DNA of 64,000 bases from Blastocystis sp. Blastoise (GCA_039096225.1 JBBPEB010000032.1:414501-478500), one strand, 5' to 3'. Shown: positions 1 to 19,740, counted from the stretch's first letter. Notes: a model not told the origin generated them from the sequence alone. Translations and numbers: made by a program.

Positions 1-54
1 TATATTCAATTCAAAATATTCTTCCATCAAACTATATTTTCTCTATTTATAAAG

Positions 55-229
55 AATTGTTCGTGCTTTCTTAATTGAAGAACAAAAGCAAGCTCAAAAG
101 GTTGTTGCCAAGAAGGTCGTTGTTAAGGCTGCTGAACCCGTCGAAAAGAAGGCTGCCAAGAAGTCTAGCAAGAAGACTGAAAAGAAGACCACCGATAAGA
201 AATCTAAGAAGACTACTAAGAAGAACTAA
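55..229 (+). CDS. RPL34: 60S ribosomal protein eL34, C-terminal exon (partial)
   Basis: This is the last exon of cytosolic large-subunit ribosomal protein eL34; the earlier exons lie left of the window. The reading frame opens with RIVRAFLIEEQK, matching the conserved eL34 block that follows the zinc-ribbon (human eL34 has RIKRAFLIEEQK). It ends in a lysine-rich tail of about 40 residues (repeated KK, KKS, KKT), longer than the mammalian tail, and stops at TAA 227-229. The exon follows an AT-rich intron ending in AAAG at 51-54. Codons here use C in the third position (AAG, GTC, GCC, ACC) far more than neighbouring genes, as expected for a highly expressed gene. The identification is firm for the conserved block. 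The exact acceptor site is inferred. Confidence 0.88.
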
Positions 230-428
230 ACGGTATCTTTGAATTGATTATACACTTGGAAAATTTTTTTGATATTTGGTTTAGATATTCACATACAGTT
301 TTTTCTTAATATAAATACTATTATAAAATTAAAACGATGCTTTATTTAATTATTTTATATGACAAGACTATTTTATTACAATCAATTATAAGCATTCTTT
401 TAAAACAAAACAAAAGTTTATCAAAAAG

Positions 429-1951
429 TTAGTTTTTTATAGATGACATTTTATCATAGAGATTGACCATAAATTCATAGGTCATGAATGTAATAGAAGA
501 GTTGGGTACTGTACGCAGTATATTAGGAATAAAGCCACTATAGAGACCACGTATTCCTTCTTTTAAGAAGCTAGTTTTAAGGCAATTGATGAATCCAGAA
601 TAAATAGATTGTGCTCCAAATTGTTGTAGTCGACTTCGTGTAACTTGTAATGGATAGGTAAGGAAGGAGGCAACAGCTTTTGAAATACCGCCATATATAA
701 ACCCTGTTTTACCATTATCTGTGATATTAAAATGATGTCCAATTCGTTTACATTCTTCATAAGTTGTTAACTATATAATAGTATAGAATAAATTATTAGT
801 ATTTATAAAAATATAAATAATTTATTTATTATATATAAATAATATATATATATATATATATACTTGTAATACACCATGAGAGACAAGAAGAAGTGACGGA
901 ATAAGACCACAATATAATGTTTTAAATCCTTCTTTTTGTACTATTTGTATCAATGCATCTATAGTATAATCATATATATTTATATATTACTTTTAGAAAC
1001 AGGTTTATCATAGTAATAGATTATAAAGACAAAAAAACATCATTATAATATATATATATATAAACCTAAAAATGACTTATATTGTTGTTCTTTTGGAATC
1101 TATATTATAATATATAATAATACATTAAATAAATCAACATAATATATTAAATCAATATAATATATTAAATCAATAGAATATATTAAATCAATAGAATATA
1201 ATAAATAAATATAATAATATATTAAATCAATAGAATAATATATTAAATCAATAGAATATATTAAATCAATATTTAAAAAGCGTGAACTAATCAAAACAAA
1301 TAAATATAAATAAAATGAGTAAAAGTAATATATAAAATTCATGATTTCTATATATATATATACTAAATTCTTTTGTTGTAGTTGCATTCTTGTTTTTATA
1401 ACCCAAATTGGAGCAGTAATAACAGAGCCTATTATTCCTGCTTCTGTTGCACTTAAAAAGTTATAAAACGTATTTAAATTCTCTCTAATAAAATAAATAA
1501 AGTAGAATAGAATAGTATATATTTTATAATTATTCAATTAAATAATAAAAAAAAAGAAGAAGAAGAAACGACTTATTCTATACTAAAAAAAGTATTTATA
1601 TATACGTATGTGAAATTTTTCTATATCTTGTTTTTGCATTTTCATAGAAAGTGAAATAGCAACCCCAAGAAGCAACTGATCCTATCAAGCTTGGGGTAAT
1701 TCCTTGATAAAATGTTTTTATGCCTCTTTCTGTATATATTTCTTTTATTGTATTGCAAAAAGGAGTCACCCATGACTTGTAGACAGTATTATTCACTTGC
1801 ATTCGCGTCCTAATCAAGTCTAATGGATACAACAATATTGTAGGCATAGCTCCTATATATAAAGATATTCTTTATATATATATTGAAAAGGCATACCACT
1901 TGTAGAACCACAAACAAACTGTTTAAAATCATTTCTTCCCCTTGAGGTCAT
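429..1951 (-). CDS. Mitochondrial carrier family (SLC25) protein, FAD/folate-carrier-like
   Basis: A six-helix inner-membrane carrier assembled from about six exons. The three carrier repeats are visible: PLDLIRTRMQ (about 1815), PIWVIKTRMQ (about 1400) and PLQVTRSRLQ (about 640). All fit the P-x-[DE]-x-x-[KR]-x-[RK] family signature, with I-W-V and L-Q-V replacing the acidic position in repeats 2 and 3. A W in repeat 2 (PIWV-KTR) is typical of the SLC25A32/Flx1 (FAD or folate) and peroxisomal nucleotide-carrier branch. The first exon encodes MTSRGRNDFKQFVCGSTSG and splices (GTATGC...TATATAG, about 44 bp) to AMPTILLYPLDL. Exons around 1606-1852, 1380-1490, 1040-1100, 870-960 and 429-770 follow. 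The C-terminus is MTYEFMVNLYDKMSSIKN. Family membership is firm; the substrate is inferred from the motif variants only. Confidence 0.82.
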
Positions 1952-2450
1952 GTTCCCAATAATTTATTTGATGATAAATAGATAAAATAATCCAATATTA
2001 ATAAGAAAATGCTCTCAATAAATGTTTACTCTTAAAAATGGCAAGAGTCTTCTTATTCATTTGATTGGTTGCTCCTTAGGAAAAAAAGAAATTTTAAGAT
2101 CATAAATATGGATGAAAATGTGTCTTAAAGTTCAGAATTCTTTATAGAATATTCTCTAAACAGACGTTGTTTCTCCTTTAATTTTATTTAAATTGAATGT
2201 GTCCTTTTTATAAATAGCATATTTCAAGATGTTTTTTTGAATGCACACTAGAATACTGATCGAAGACAATAAAAAACTTAAAAAAAAAAATGCTAATTGT
2301 AAAAATAGAGCTTGTCTAGTATTGATATGTTATAAAAACTTGAATCATTTTAATATTAATTGCTGACTTATCTGAATCATATTTGAATTGAGAATACAAT
2401 AAAAAAGAAACTTTATAAAAAAAAACAAAGAAATATCACTCTTTAAATAC

Positions 2451-2668
2451 TTATTTCTTATTCTCCGCTTCATGTATATATCCTTCTTTTTCTAACAGAT
2501 TTCGAGCTACATCACAAATCCTCTTAAATCTAGCTATATAAAAATAAAAATAAAAAAAATATTCTTATAGGTATTCTAGGAATAAAATTTAGATTATTAT
2601 TATTATATATATTTATTTATTATTATTATATATATTTATTTATTATTATTATTATTATCTAAGATAAA

Positions 2669-2715
<47 letters not shown>

Positions 2716-2924
2716 TTATTTATTATTATTATTATTATATACATGATCCCAAGAGTGGACCTCCCCACCATCGAGATACGATAACAAGGGCATTTCGAAC
2801 ATCCGTCATTTCTAACTATATATATATATATATTAATAAGAATGATTATACACAGAAAATTCTTTTGAGAAAAGATAATAATAAAGCTGATAATAAATAT
2901 AATAATAATAAATATAATAATAAT

Positions 2925-3012
<88 letters not shown>

Positions 3013-3906
3013 TAATAACCCTAGTCTTCCTCCTGCTGCTGATTCTCCATCATCATCATTATCTTGTATATATGTATTTGAAGATTCATTATAAATACGA
3101 TATGCCCATATATTATGTGTAGCTTTTTCTATTTTTTTATTTTTATATAATTCATTTAATATTATAGGAACAAGTGATGGAGAATTAAGAGGAGCCACAT
3201 GTGCCTATATATATATATATATATCATGAATACCAATATATAATAACATAATCAGAATATAAATATATACTTGGAAAACACTTTTACGATCAGTAATTGT
3301 TTCTCCTGAAACTATATCTGGCTATTATATATAATTCTTAAAAATACTCACTAATAACAAACAAAAAAATACACAAACTAGTTTTCCTATTTGAGAATTT
3401 TCATCAATAATAGCATTTGAATTAATTATTTTATTTTCTTTTGACTCATGATTACCAAGTAAGCTCCTAAACATTAAAAATAAATATAAGAAAAACAAAA
3501 AAAAAGATTTACTTTTTCCGACTTTCGAGAAATGCTTCATCGGTAATATATTCTGTTAAGAAAACTATCCATTGATAAATAATAACATCATGCTCATTTT
3601 CATCATAAATATCTAATAATTTTGAACATAATGTGGACAATAATTCATCAGTCAACCAATCTGCATATAGCTCAAATCCTGGAGGATTTATTGATGGATA
3701 ATCATCGCAAAGTGTAATTGAAAGAACAAGTGGGTTTTGATCGAAAGTATTACTGATGAATATTTTGTATTGTTTCTCATTTACTCTTTAGTAACATCAA
3801 TTTATTTATTAAGAAAATAAAGAAAATACTTTTTTACCAAATCTGGATAAACGATAAATAACATTTCAATCTCTTCTTTTTGTTTTACTTCATCTGAATC
3901 CTGCAT
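2451..3906 (-). CDS. IMPACT: IMPACT/Yih1 family translational regulator (RWD + Impact domain)
   Basis: Members of this family bind GCN1 and so limit activation of the eIF2alpha kinase GCN2. The N-terminal exons encode an RWD domain: MQDSDEVKQKEEIEMLF, then a stretch with FDQNPLVLSITLCDDYPSINPPG, the Y-P-x-x-x-P signature of RWD folds. After introns come PDIVSGETITDRKSVFQ, AHVAPL, ATHNIWAYRI and DNDDDGESAAGGRL, the hallmark blocks of the UPF0029/Impact domain (ribosomal S5 domain 2 fold). The later exon LEMTDVRNALVIVSRWWGGPLLGS and the final exon ARFKRICDVARNLLEKEGYIHEAENKK complete it. Length (about 290 aa) suits the family. One intron (about 2930-3010) is almost pure (TA)n. Exon junctions were placed by GT..AG and homology, so single-codon errors are possible. 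Confidence 0.87.
2930..3012. repeat. (TA)n microsatellite, intron of IMPACT-like gene
   Basis: About 80 bp of uninterrupted TA dinucleotides next to AATAAT repeats. It fills nearly the whole intron between the exons ending in GGRLG and beginning LEMTDV. Short reading frames across it (IYIYIY on both strands) are artefacts. Confidence 0.95.
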
Positions 3907-6050
3907 CTTATAATTTTATATGAATATTTAATGCTATATGAAATAATAAAAATGATTTCCAGAAAATAGAAAGAATCAATTGATAAAATTTTATTCAAAT
4001 TTTTGATTTATGTTTGAATTTTCCAAATATTTAAGTATTTTCACTTTTGTGATTTTAGATGATTGCATTAGCATTGCTATATATCTTGTTGTCATTCTTA
4101 TGAATAATAACGGTTTTCAATAATGATTGGATGATGCACATATGTTTAAAATACAGAGTTATAGGTAATGATATGGTAAATACCAAGAAGTGGTCAGATT
4201 CTGAAACAAAATAAGTGAAAGCAAAACTAATCAATTACAGAACTAATAAAAAATGAAGCGTATTCTAAAAACACATCAAAATAAAAGATGAAAAAAAGAA
4301 AAAATAGAATACTTTGCAAAAAAGTAAAGATGAAAAGAGAAAGTTAAGTACTTTATAAGGAAAAAATAAAAAATAAAACAAATAACACACTATAAAAATC
4401 TACAAATAAAAAAAAAATTTCTCGCAAATACAAAAATAGAATTAAACATACACATACACATTACAAAAACGATAATTAATTTATTAAAAGAAACTAATGA
4501 GGATTAAATTATATAAATATATAATTATATATATTCATATAAATAATACATTCTATTATGTATAATTATATTATTAAGAAGAGCAAGAAAAGTTATAAAA
4601 AAATAAATATAAATAGAGTATATAAGAATATAAACAAATTCAAGTTAAGAAAATATATATGTATATTTATGATAACGCTTAATGAATAAGAAATATGATT
4701 TATAAACAATATAAATAATATGAAATATAAAAAGAATATATATAATAAAAAAAAAAAGGAAATTAAATTTATAATATAATACATTATATATAGAGAGTAA
4801 TATATATATAAGAATCACATAAATAGGAATAAATAGAAACTTTGTATTTCTTAAAGGCAAAACAAAATAAGATATATAATATATATTATAATATTCTATT
4901 AAATTAGAAAATATCGATATTATAATTATATATATATATATAGTGAAGGAAGAAATTTAGAGGAAAAACAATAAATAAAACATAAAAGGAGATATTAATA
5001 TATATTTAATAATAGAATATAGAATACTAGATAAATAGGAGAGAATAGGATATATATAAATATTAATAACTACATAAATATATATATAAACTATATATAT
5101 ATATCTATATATACATATAAGGAAAGATTGTAGAAATACAAAGAATAGAGAGGATATCTATGGAAAACAGATATAACTATAGTATAATCTTAAGTATATA
5201 TTTATAGATATAAATATATAACATAAGAATAACACGATACAGTTATATTTGAGTAAAGTATTTATTAAATAAATAAATAAAAAATATAGTAAAAAGAAAA
5301 AAAAATATATATATGTATTAAAAAGAAAAATAAATAAATAGTATTATGATAAAAAGAGAATAAAAAAGAATAAAAAAAAAAGAGTGAAAGGAGAATAAAT
5401 GTAGAATATTAAGAAATGAAGAAAATGACTGAAATGGAGAATGAATAGAAGAAAACAATAGTTAGAATGAGTGGATGAAGAAGAAACATGGAGATAATAA
5501 GGTATTTATAGGTAAATAAAGATATAGAAAGATCACACTGAATATATACATATATATATATATATAGAATGGTTGAATAAGTATAATAAAATAAGCAGGT
5601 AATACATATTTGTATAAAATAAAAAAAAAAATAATAAAAAATAAATATAATAAAATAAAAATAAATTAATTTTACAACAATATAAATATTCCAAGAACAT
5701 AACAGTATATAATAATATATAAGAGGTACTACATATATATAGAGAATACTTTATTTCATATATGTATATTAAGAGGAATAGATAAAGAAGAATATTTATA
5801 TAATTCTATTGAATTATATAATTTTATAGAAAAATAAAAAAAAAAAAAAAAAAAAACATTTATTGTTTATAATATAAGAATAAAATAGAATGAATTATTA
5901 TATTGAAGAGATAATATATATTTATATATATATAATCATTGAATCAAAACTAATAAAGATATATCAACACAAAAACAAATATCACTATAATTATAATAAT
6001 AAAATAATAAATATATATGCTATATATTATATTATAATTGCTATATTATT
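3907..6050. other. Intergenic AT-rich stretch, no gene seen
   Basis: More than 2 kb with almost no G or C beyond scattered TA, TAA and A-runs. The few open frames (for example 4593-4860 and 5890-6114) are Ile/Tyr/Phe/Leu-only products of TA-rich DNA and resemble no protein. A run of about 22 A occurs near 5836-5857. I see no RNA gene. Confidence 0.7.
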
Positions 6051-7638
6051 CTATAAAGAAATAGTTTCAATAGATCGACAACCATATACTTCAATTTCAT
6101 TAATAATAAAATGATTAATATTATCTATTTCTCCAGTATTTGTAAATAAGCACATGCCTTTATTTGTACTATTATAAAACGTACTTGAACCGCCAAAACT
6201 GGTATATCCTTCAAGTTGTTCACCAAACAATGTTAAATCACCCTTACCAAAGGAGGGACCGTACAAAACACTATTCACATGTGCGAAATCTGAACGTATA
6301 CATTTAAATTTAGTAGGCATTATTTGAAATGAATTCTGTAACGTAAATATAAATGCTTTTGGATCTCGAACATAATCTATCGCTTCTATATATATATATA
6401 TATATTAGTAAATAAACTATAACATTATTATTATAAATAATAAAAAATAATAATAAAGTAACAAATATAAAATAAATAAAAAACTATATAATAACTATAT
6501 ATATATATATACTTCTATCTGAAGGTGATTTCCAGGAAATACTTGTATATCCTCCAAAAATATTTACTTTATTATTACTAATACTTTTAATTAATACTAT
6601 TGTTTCTCCCATATCATCACAATTATAGTGGAAACTCTCAGGAGTAAAACTATCACGTGATCCGCGATACAATAATGTCCATGGTTTATTTCCTAACCAT
6701 TTCTTTAAATAGGCATGACTATCTAAAGGGAGGATCAACGAACATTCGATAGAACTACGGGCAGATTCAAATTTATTCCATTCACTTCTTAATACACCAA
6801 TAGAAAAATCATTAAATGTATTTTGTATCGCATCTAACATAGGAAAATCATATCGTTTTATTTCTAATACACCTGTTTTGATATAATCAGCAACATAATG
6901 AAAATAATCAACTTTTTGAGGTACTTTTAAGGCATTATTTTCTATATCTATTTCTAATTCACTTATTGGCTGCATATTAAAGTAACTTTTAGTAATACAA
7001 TTCGTTTTCAGATCATTACGATCTATTGTATATATTTCACCACAAACATTCACATTAAACACTTGCTGATTCCACATAGATTTGATTTGTCTGTGATGAT
7101 CTACAACATTCAAAGATTCAGGAACAGGAAGCTTGTAATATTTAAATTCATCATATAAAGTTTCCAAAGTATTCATATCTAATCCTGCAAAATCAATTGG
7201 ATTCTTCTTTAAATATGCAGTAATCATAGGGAAATAATAATCAGAATGATCACTAAATACGCATTGATGCTCAGTTTGATATGATTCAGTTTGAAGAGAA
7301 GTAGATAATAAAGAATCTGGATATTGATCGACTAAGGGCTTCTCAATTTTATAAGTTGTATTATTCTTTGGGAAGTAATAAACACCAAAGGATTGATCTT
7401 GATCTTCATATATATCGTTTTCAGGATCTGAAAAAAGGTGGTAATAGGATTTGGGTGAAGCTGTTTCCATTGTCTTCTTAATGGTATCTACTTTATTAAT
7501 GAAAGATCCTTGAGCTGTACGTAATTCTTGAAGAGAGATTTGAAGAGAAAACTCGATAGAGGTCGATATCTTCTTGATGACCCCTTCTAAACTATCGATT
7601 GCCATGCCAAGATAATAAGGGCTTGAATCGACAACCAT
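6051..7638 (-). CDS. BTB(KCTD/T1-type)-TLDc domain protein
   Basis: A two-exon gene; exon 1 is 7638-6513 and exon 2 is 6385-6051. Splicing turns SPSDR into SPSDRKAIDYV in frame. Residues about 190-265 (FNVNVCGEIYTIDRNDL ... VDYFHYVADYIKTGVLEI) look like a tetramerisation T1/KCTD-type BTB domain. Residues about 270-480 form a TLDc domain: the WTLLYRGSRDSFTPESFH block, FGGYTSISWKSP, DPKAFIFTL, and near the end FGEQLEGYTSFGGSSTFYNS and INEIEVYG. TLDc proteins are linked to oxidative-stress resistance and V-ATPase regulation, and BTB-TLDc combinations are common in amoebae. The N-terminal 100 residues look helical (ISLQELRTAQGSFINKVDTI) and may be a coiled coil. Domain calls are good; the biological role is not known from sequence. 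Confidence 0.82.
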
Positions 7639-7770
7639 GTTATTGTTTCTATAGTAAAGATTAGCTTGTTTTAATTATCTAATTAGAATAAAAATTGGTG
7701 AAATAGAAATTCACATTTAACAAAAATCTGTTTTCTGTTTCTTTTGTTTTATTCTCTGAAATTTTTATTC

Positions 7771-7782
7771 TTTTCGCGAAAA
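7771..7782. promoter_or_regulatory. TTTTCGCGAAAA palindrome upstream of BTB-TLDc gene
   Basis: A perfect 12-bp palindrome about 130 bp upstream of the BTB-TLDc start codon, in DNA where CpG is rare. The core TTCGCGAA resembles E2F/MBF-type promoter elements. Function is inferred only from position and rarity. Confidence 0.25.
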
Positions 7783-9200
7783 TGTGTTATTGTTGTCAAA
7801 CAACTGATAGATGTATTAAAAAAATTTCTTGATGCATCAGGTTGATTTCAAAATTGGCTTTTTTCTTTTTCGCGTCGTTATTTATAAATCCCCCAGAATA
7901 TTTCTCTTTGCAAAATTTACTTTTTCCTTTTGTTGACCATCCAATCGAATGCGACCAACACATCATTTTATTGGTATTTATTTATTATCTGACGAATCAT
8001 ATACAACGTGGTAGATTCGTTACTCTTTTAAACCTCCTTTTTCTATTTTTTTATGTGTTTTAGTTTGTTTTGACGAAGTTATTTTAACTGTATACTATTA
8101 GTTTTTCTTCCATTTTTATTTATAAATCTTATAAACGTTATGAATAGGCTAGTTAACTTATTCAAAATAACTTCAGGTCATTGATGAGCTCATAGCTTTT
8201 TTGAACTTGTATATGGATTCAAAAAATATGATAAGCAATTATGGAAAAAGGCTCTAATCGAATAGAAATATTCTTTTCATCGACTTGAAGCACTTGAAAG
8301 TTTGCTGTTAAAAATTGAATATCTATTTTGTTTATCTTTTTGCTTTTATATTCTACGTAAATCAGTATTAGAACAATATACTCAAAACAATCAAACGAAC
8401 TTAGTTATGATAATAATGATTAGTGTGTTTCTCATAAGAATAATGGATAAATAATACAATGTTAAGTTAATTGCTATATAAAATACAAACTGATGCTAGT
8501 TATACTGATATGATAGTTGTCTCTTCGATTAAATACTCCATCTTTTTTTAGATATGTAAATAATGGTATATAAGCTTCTTTATTCAATTATGTATAGAAA
8601 CTCATATTTAATGAAAAAATTATATATAGATTTAAGCATTTTCAATGAATTCATCAAAATAATTTATTTTATTTTTTGTTGGTAATATAAGTTGATTGAA
8701 TTAGACACCATAGGTTCAAGAATAAATCATCATTATAAAGTAGAAACACATCAATAGATTTGTCGTTCGTTCATCAGTAGGATCTTCATGAAAGCTAAAA
8801 TAGCATAAGTTAAACGACTCATCATTGAGACCAAAAAAATACTGGAATGTCAATAAAAAAAATAAAATTCATTATTATATTTTAAAATAATGAGCCATAA
8901 GAAAATAATCATGAGTAAGTCTTCATAGTCTATTTATTTTCTTTCTTTTTTGGAGAGAATACAGACAACAGAATACATAGAAATAATCTTGGAAAACACA
9001 AAAGATGTAGGTGTTTTTCTATAATTTCCACGGTAGTTGGGAGACATACAATCAATTGATGTTTCATATCTCATTTATCTTTCTTTTAACAAATACTAAA
9101 CGAATATCAATAGATATTTATCAATATCATTTTATCTATTGAGAAAAGAAATCTATATTTAATAATAAGTTAAAAACACAATAATAAATCATTATAAGAA
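7783..9200. other. Intergenic region, no supported gene
   Basis: A 1.4-kb stretch between divergent genes. Base composition is slightly less extreme than the 4-6 kb gap. The open frame at 7842-8063 (73 codons, Phe/Leu-rich, no splice context or homology) is not convincing. The right end should hold the promoter of the + strand gene beginning at 9201. Confidence 0.6.
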
Positions 9201-15769
<6,569 letters not shown>

Positions 15770-16417
15770 TCACGGTATTTAAATATACTACACAATATAA
15801 TTGATTCTAAATATATAATCAATAGTATATTCTGTTATGCACATTGTAGTTTTTTCTTATTTTTTATACGTTTTTATATATTCATATTTTCTTCTTTTGT
15901 TTATTGCTTAATTTACAATTATTATATTTTTTCATAAAATTTTTGTTTTATTAACAAATCATATTAATATAACATTATATATATTTCTTAAATAATAAAG
16001 AATGAAAAATTCTTCTCATTTTCTTATATATTTCTATATGTATTCTTTTTATTAACTATTAACCTACTTTTCAATTAATTTTAATACACTTTTCCATCAT
16101 TCGATTATTTATTTTTTTATAAATATGTCACTGTTCTATTATATTTTTCATTTTATATATAATTTTTTCTTTTTGTTTTATATTGTTTTTTTTCTTTTCG
16201 TTACTATTTGCTATGTATATATTTATTATTATGTTTAATTTTTTTTATAAACAGTGACTTTTTGATGGCTTAATTAATATTCCATAATATCATGGTTTTG
16301 TTGGTGTATATTATCGAATTATTATTATTAGTACACATACATATTTAAATACATATTTATATACAAAATTTTCATATATATATTAGTTTTTGTTCTATTG
16401 ATTAATGAACTCTATTT
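15770..16417. other. Intergenic AT-rich stretch, no gene seen
   Basis: T-rich downstream region of the LARP-type gene. No reading frame, tRNA-like or conserved element was recognised. Confidence 0.6.
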
Positions 16418-16645
16418 TCACTTGTAGGCAGGTTTTTGTTGTTTAGCAAAGTGGCGCTTGGACCACCACAGACAGCCTCAAAAACAACCACCGCCTGGTG
16501 CTGGAAAAACCACATACCGACGGAAAGGTTACCACCAACCGGCGCTTCGAGGACCATTTTTGACTGTGAACAATTTTTTTTAAGAAGCAGTTTCAGAAAT
16601 ATTTTTGGCGGAAACAACACCACTTTTTGCCTCTTGACGAACATA
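16418..16645. repeat. GC-richer repeat island, probable transposon remnant (copy A)
   Basis: A sharply GC-richer patch in AT-rich intergenic DNA. It begins with TCACTTGTAGGCAGGTTTTT and contains GGCGCTTGGACCACC (about 16451) and CGGCGCTTCGAGGACC (about 16540). The first block recurs in inverted orientation at 29656-29674 with one mismatch over 19 bp, and the GGCGCTT..ACCACC word recurs there too. No long frame encodes a recognisable protein. A non-autonomous mobile element or dead repeat is the best explanation. Confidence 0.5.
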
Positions 16646-16879
16646 AACACGCGAAATAAAAACACATATTTACTCTTATTTAGCGTAAAGTGGGTATTAA
16701 TGACACATTAACAGGGTCTAATAAGTTATTTTAGAAGTCATTTACATTTAATTAAGATTCTTTTTTATTCTCAAAACAACTCATTTTCATCTCAATTGTA
16801 GTATAATAAAATAACAATAAAAATAACAAAATACAAAAATAATAAATAAATAATTAATAAATTAACATAGTATTTTAAT

Positions 16880-17300
16880 ATGTTTAACAGCCATCCCAAA
16901 GCATTGTTTTTTGACCATTTTGAGTAGCTATAAAAATGTAATTATAGAAATGTTGATAATATAATAATAATAAATAACATACCTTATATAGAATATATCA
17001 AAAGCAATCGTCCCTTCTAATTCTATACCAGTTCTGACAGCCTATAAAAAGAAAATCATAGAATTGATCAAAAATATAATAATAATAAATAGCATACCTT
17101 TTACAAACACATCAAGCGCCACCTCATCTTTAGTTTCAAAACTATTCTGAAAGACTATAAAAAGTTTAAAATAAAAAATGATAAAAATATAATAATAATA
17201 AATAGCATACCTTGAACACACACATCAAGAACCGATTATACTTCAAGGACCACCAGCTAGAAGAAGACAACTTTCAAACCAAGTCATTCCTGTTCAGTAG
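16880..17300 (-). repeat. Tandem exon/intron-like units (three copies, about 115 bp each)
   Basis: On the minus strand three units each show a short exon-like block followed by GGTATG[CT]TATTTATTATTATTATAT... and TTTTTATAG, that is, a near-identical intron. Donor-side words AGCATACC or AACATACC (plus strand) lie near 16974, 17092 and 17204, spaced about 118 and 112 bp. Exon-like blocks can be read as FQNSFETKDEVALDVFVK and AVRTGIELEGTIAFDIFYI, suggesting diverged copies of one peptide module. Phases do not join into one clean frame, so a decayed gene fragment is likelier than an active gene. Confidence 0.45.
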
Positions 17301-18699
17301 AGCACTAAAGACGAAGTCCTAACTTAATCCAAGAAAAACATTGTGCTCATCTTCTATTTGTTTGAGTCATAAATGATAACAATATAATAGAATATATGTA
17401 CGAATAATGATACATACCATCATAATTCAAAAACAGCAACAACACAATATTTAATAAATAAAAAAATTATGTGAAAATCTTTTATAAAAAAAATTAAAAT
17501 CCAGCCCCAAAACGGAATTTGTAAAAAATTTCACTACATAAAAACAAATTTTAATTTTACCCCCTCAGTGGTTTCTCTTTTTTTATCTCTTGAGAGACTG
17601 AATACTAAAAAGTTAACATAGTTTAAATGTTACTGTCTATTTATAATCAATGACTATTATTTTTATTTTTGTGTTATGGTAAGTAAAATTAGGTCACTGA
17701 AAGAGCAATGACCAATTTTGAACACAATGAAAACCATATTGTGTTTAATTGTGTAATTATATTAATTATATACTGCTTCATTATGATAGTTAGGTCATTT
17801 AAAAAAAGAAAATGTTAAATCTGATATACTTTTACAAACTGATTGACTAATTCTTTAAAAATATTTTTTATGAATAATTACTGGTTCTTTTTATTGCTAC
17901 ATACTTGTAGAAATGAATGTATAAAGAAATAAGTTTTTAGTGAATCAATTCAAAGAGTATTAATAGAAATTAAAGTGTAAAAAAAAATATTACTATAAAC
18001 AAAACTATATATGTATAAACCTCTTACTTATTTAGCTAGAAACGTTAATAATAAACTAATTAATATTCTTATGATATAAAATAAAAGAAGAAATAAATAA
18101 ATTAAACAAAATAATATTATAAACGAATATATATATAGTATTTAGTAGATAATAAAAAGAATAATAACATGAAATAGTAATTAAATATATATAATATTTT
18201 ATTCCAGTTTATTATGTTCATAAAGCGTTCGTTCGATTGATTGTAAGAGAAGTTAACAGAAGAATGGATAGAGAAGCTTATTTTATATAAATAATACTAA
18301 TAATAATAAGATATAGATTTAGTATAATAGATTAAGAAGAAGGTAAGATTAATAATAATAATAATAATAATAGTTATATATACTAATAGCTTCATTAATT
18401 TAAAACAACTAAATATAATCTTCTGTATATATATAAGAAACATAAACTTCATTTTCCCCTATATATAATTCTTTTATAGCTCCTATATTTTAGCTATTAT
18501 TATTTCATCATTTTATTTAATATTCTTCTGTTATTGTATAGTTAAAAAAACAAGTTGATACAATACATACCTTTAAATATATATGTATAATAAAGTGGCA
18601 TATAGTAAAGAATGTCAGGCTTCATATATATATTGGGATATAAATTGAAGAGAAGGGATATAAATTAATAGAATTGCAGCATAATCTGACTTTCAAAAT
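17301..18699. other. Intergenic stretch, no supported gene
   Basis: AT-rich DNA with no convincing reading frame. The 18540-18700 part may hold the exportin-T 3' UTR, or a further small exon if the stop chosen for that gene is wrong. Confidence 0.5.
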
Positions 18700-19683
18700 C
18701 TATATATATGTATAAGTATATAATAATAAATATGAATATATGCCATTTTGATAGTTGTTGAAATTGTTCATGACATAATAGGAGAGATGAGGAAGTAGTA
18801 TATATATAGAATCATAGGTATCAGATCTATATTGACCTATATATATAATAAAATATTATAATAATAATATTACAAATAATAATAATATGCATAATAATAA
18901 TAATAATAATCACAATACATACCCACAATTTGTGAGAGTAGTTGAAGACCTAAAAGGGGAGGTAAGGTGACTGTAGTGGGTAGGCAGTGGGTAGAGACGG
19001 TAGTGGGAGGGGTTTGAATGGGTGTTGGGGAGGTAGTTGTTATATATAGAGAGGAATCAGGATTTGTAGGTAGAGAGAATAGGTAGGAGATCAGAGAAGG
19101 AAGTAAAGGAAGACTATATATATAGTTATATATAATAATAATAATAATATGCTTTATTAAGATATTATAAATAAATAATAAAACAAAATACATTTCTTTT
19201 TTCATAATATTAATATAACTCTTTAATAAGTTGACAATAAGTACATATACATCTAATGTATTAATATATATAGAAGAGAGAGAAGTAATCATATTCATAA
19301 TCTCTATTAATTCTTCATTTACATGTAAATAAAAAGGATTTAAATCTGGTTGGCGGGGAAGAGGGACTGATGAATTCTCAATTTGGCGGGAACTGAATGT
19401 TTGTAATCCATCAAGAATAGATGTCAAACAATTTATTATATAAGTCATATAATCATCTATATATATGTATATATAATAATAATAATAATAATAAATATTT
19501 ACAAATATATAAATATAAAATATAATCATAATCTTAATAATAATATATATAATTACGAATAATTTGTTCATTAGAAATATTATTATTTGAGGGGTTTTGG
19601 TTATGAATACAGGCACTTATATTGGATATACAGAAACGAATAGAACTCTATATATATGTATATATATATGCTGAAATATAAAC

Positions 19684-19740
<57 letters not shown>

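Noticed and set aside
7842-8063. 73-codon plus-strand frame in the gap before the LARP-type gene.
   Set aside because: Phe/Leu-rich, no domain, no splice context; expected by chance in T-rich DNA.
16402-16711. Two overlapping frames of about 90 codons on opposite strands in the GC-richer island.
   Set aside because: GC-rich patches lower stop frequency on both strands; composition and lack of homology suggest repeat DNA, not a gene.
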